Positions 31,651 to 32,133 of a stretch of DNA of 32,133 nt are shown here, piece by piece. The stretch comes from Hypsibius dujardini. Its lineage: Eukaryota > Tardigrada > Eutardigrada > Parachela > Hypsibiidae. Below the pieces are notes generated by a model. It did no database searches, had not been told where the DNA came from, and saw only the letters and a list, made by a program, of their open reading frames with translations. Position numbers and translations under genes: made by a program. The stretch spans positions 1-32,133 of the forward strand of contig LRSR01001287.1 in the NCBI GenBank assembly GCA_001579985.1, written 5' to 3'. Position 1 is the stretch's first letter. Each line of letters starts with the position of its first letter.

Positions 31651-32133
31651 CAAGCAGAAGGATAAAGATAAAAAAATTCGTCTTGTTCCATGTCGCTTGC
31701 CATGTTTGGTTTTGGGGTCGCTTTAAAATTAGCTTTTCGAAGCGCCTAGTAGCTTGAAAAAAAAGTTTTGATGGGCGAGTAAGAAAACAGGCAGCTGAAA
31801 AACGGTTACAGCAGTCTGAACAAAATTGCATAAAAATCAGGGTCAGCGGCTTATCCAGCAACAGGAGGATGAGTATGCTTACCATCTGCTAGCTGGGTGC
31901 TTAATTACGTATTACATAGTTAATTGGCTGCAAATGCTGATCTATCGCCGGGATCGAGCTACTCAAGTTTCTATCCGGCATAACAACGCATCGATGGCCG
32001 ATTCGACTCACCTGATAGTTGGGATTGGGGATCGAATTTAGCATATCACAAAAGTAAGAAATGCTGATCAGGATTCGGAAAACATCCTGTATGGCATGAG
32101 GATGGTGGCGGAAAGTCGGCTAACGCAGTCGGT
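31651..32133. other. window end, no gene seen
   Basis: Open frames at 31628-31885 (-) and 31826-32041 (+) show no recognised domain. The window ends without a clear feature boundary. Confidence 0.4.

Noticed and set aside
31826-32041. 71-codon frame near the window end
   Set aside because: No recognisable domain, and composition similar to neighbouring non-coding DNA.

Overview
The window reads as nuclear DNA of an animal, probably an invertebrate. It has split genes with GT-AG introns, rhodopsin-class (7TM) receptor genes, Tc1/mariner and MULE-type DNA transposons, several small inverted-repeat elements and abundant simple repeats. The divergent receptor style (DRW or NRW in place of DRY, S/DPLIY in place of NPxxY) makes me think of a tardigrade, but the sequence does not prove it. 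No rRNA gene, CRISPR array or bacterial operon is visible.

Layout. 1-668: no gene seen. 741-1868 (+): single-exon 7TM receptor gene. 1869-4401: no gene seen. 4402-6860 (-): three-exon 7TM receptor gene with an in-frame TAG just after TM3; two copies of an unclassified dispersed repeat sit in its second intron and two more lie at 7.5 and 9.6 kb. 6861-11869: gene-poor, with hairpins and a 9-bp minisatellite.

11,879-21,814 is the main find: one 9,936-bp DNA transposon of the MULE (Mutator-like) class. Its ends are inverted copies starting GGGTGTATAAC, identical for the first 50 bases and continuing into hexanucleotide arrays. It is flanked on both sides by the same 9-bp target duplication, TAAAAAATG. 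On the minus strand it carries an 11-exon gene whose GT-AG junctions all keep frame, giving a 1,035-residue transposase with the D-D-E catalytic residues, the MULE CxxH motif, a SWIM-like cysteine cluster and a C-terminal Cys/His domain. Its introns hold GGAC-type minisatellite arrays, two nested MITE-like elements and a tRNA-like sequence. It looks structurally complete.

22,196-22,706: a non-autonomous element with 25-bp inverted ends and TTA duplications (PIF/Harbinger-like). 22,828-24,143 (-): two-exon 7TM receptor gene, apparently intact. 24,144-27,219: mostly non-coding and AT-rich, with a tRNA-like sequence and one exon-like relic holding a stop. 27,222-28,444: a complete but dead mariner element (TA duplications, 30-bp ends, frameshifted transposase). 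28,447-32,133: no convincing gene; a large decayed minisatellite with head-to-head halves at 30.6-31.65 kb.

The three receptors probably act independently at the plasma membrane. The MULE, mariner and small elements are mobile DNA inserted among them.
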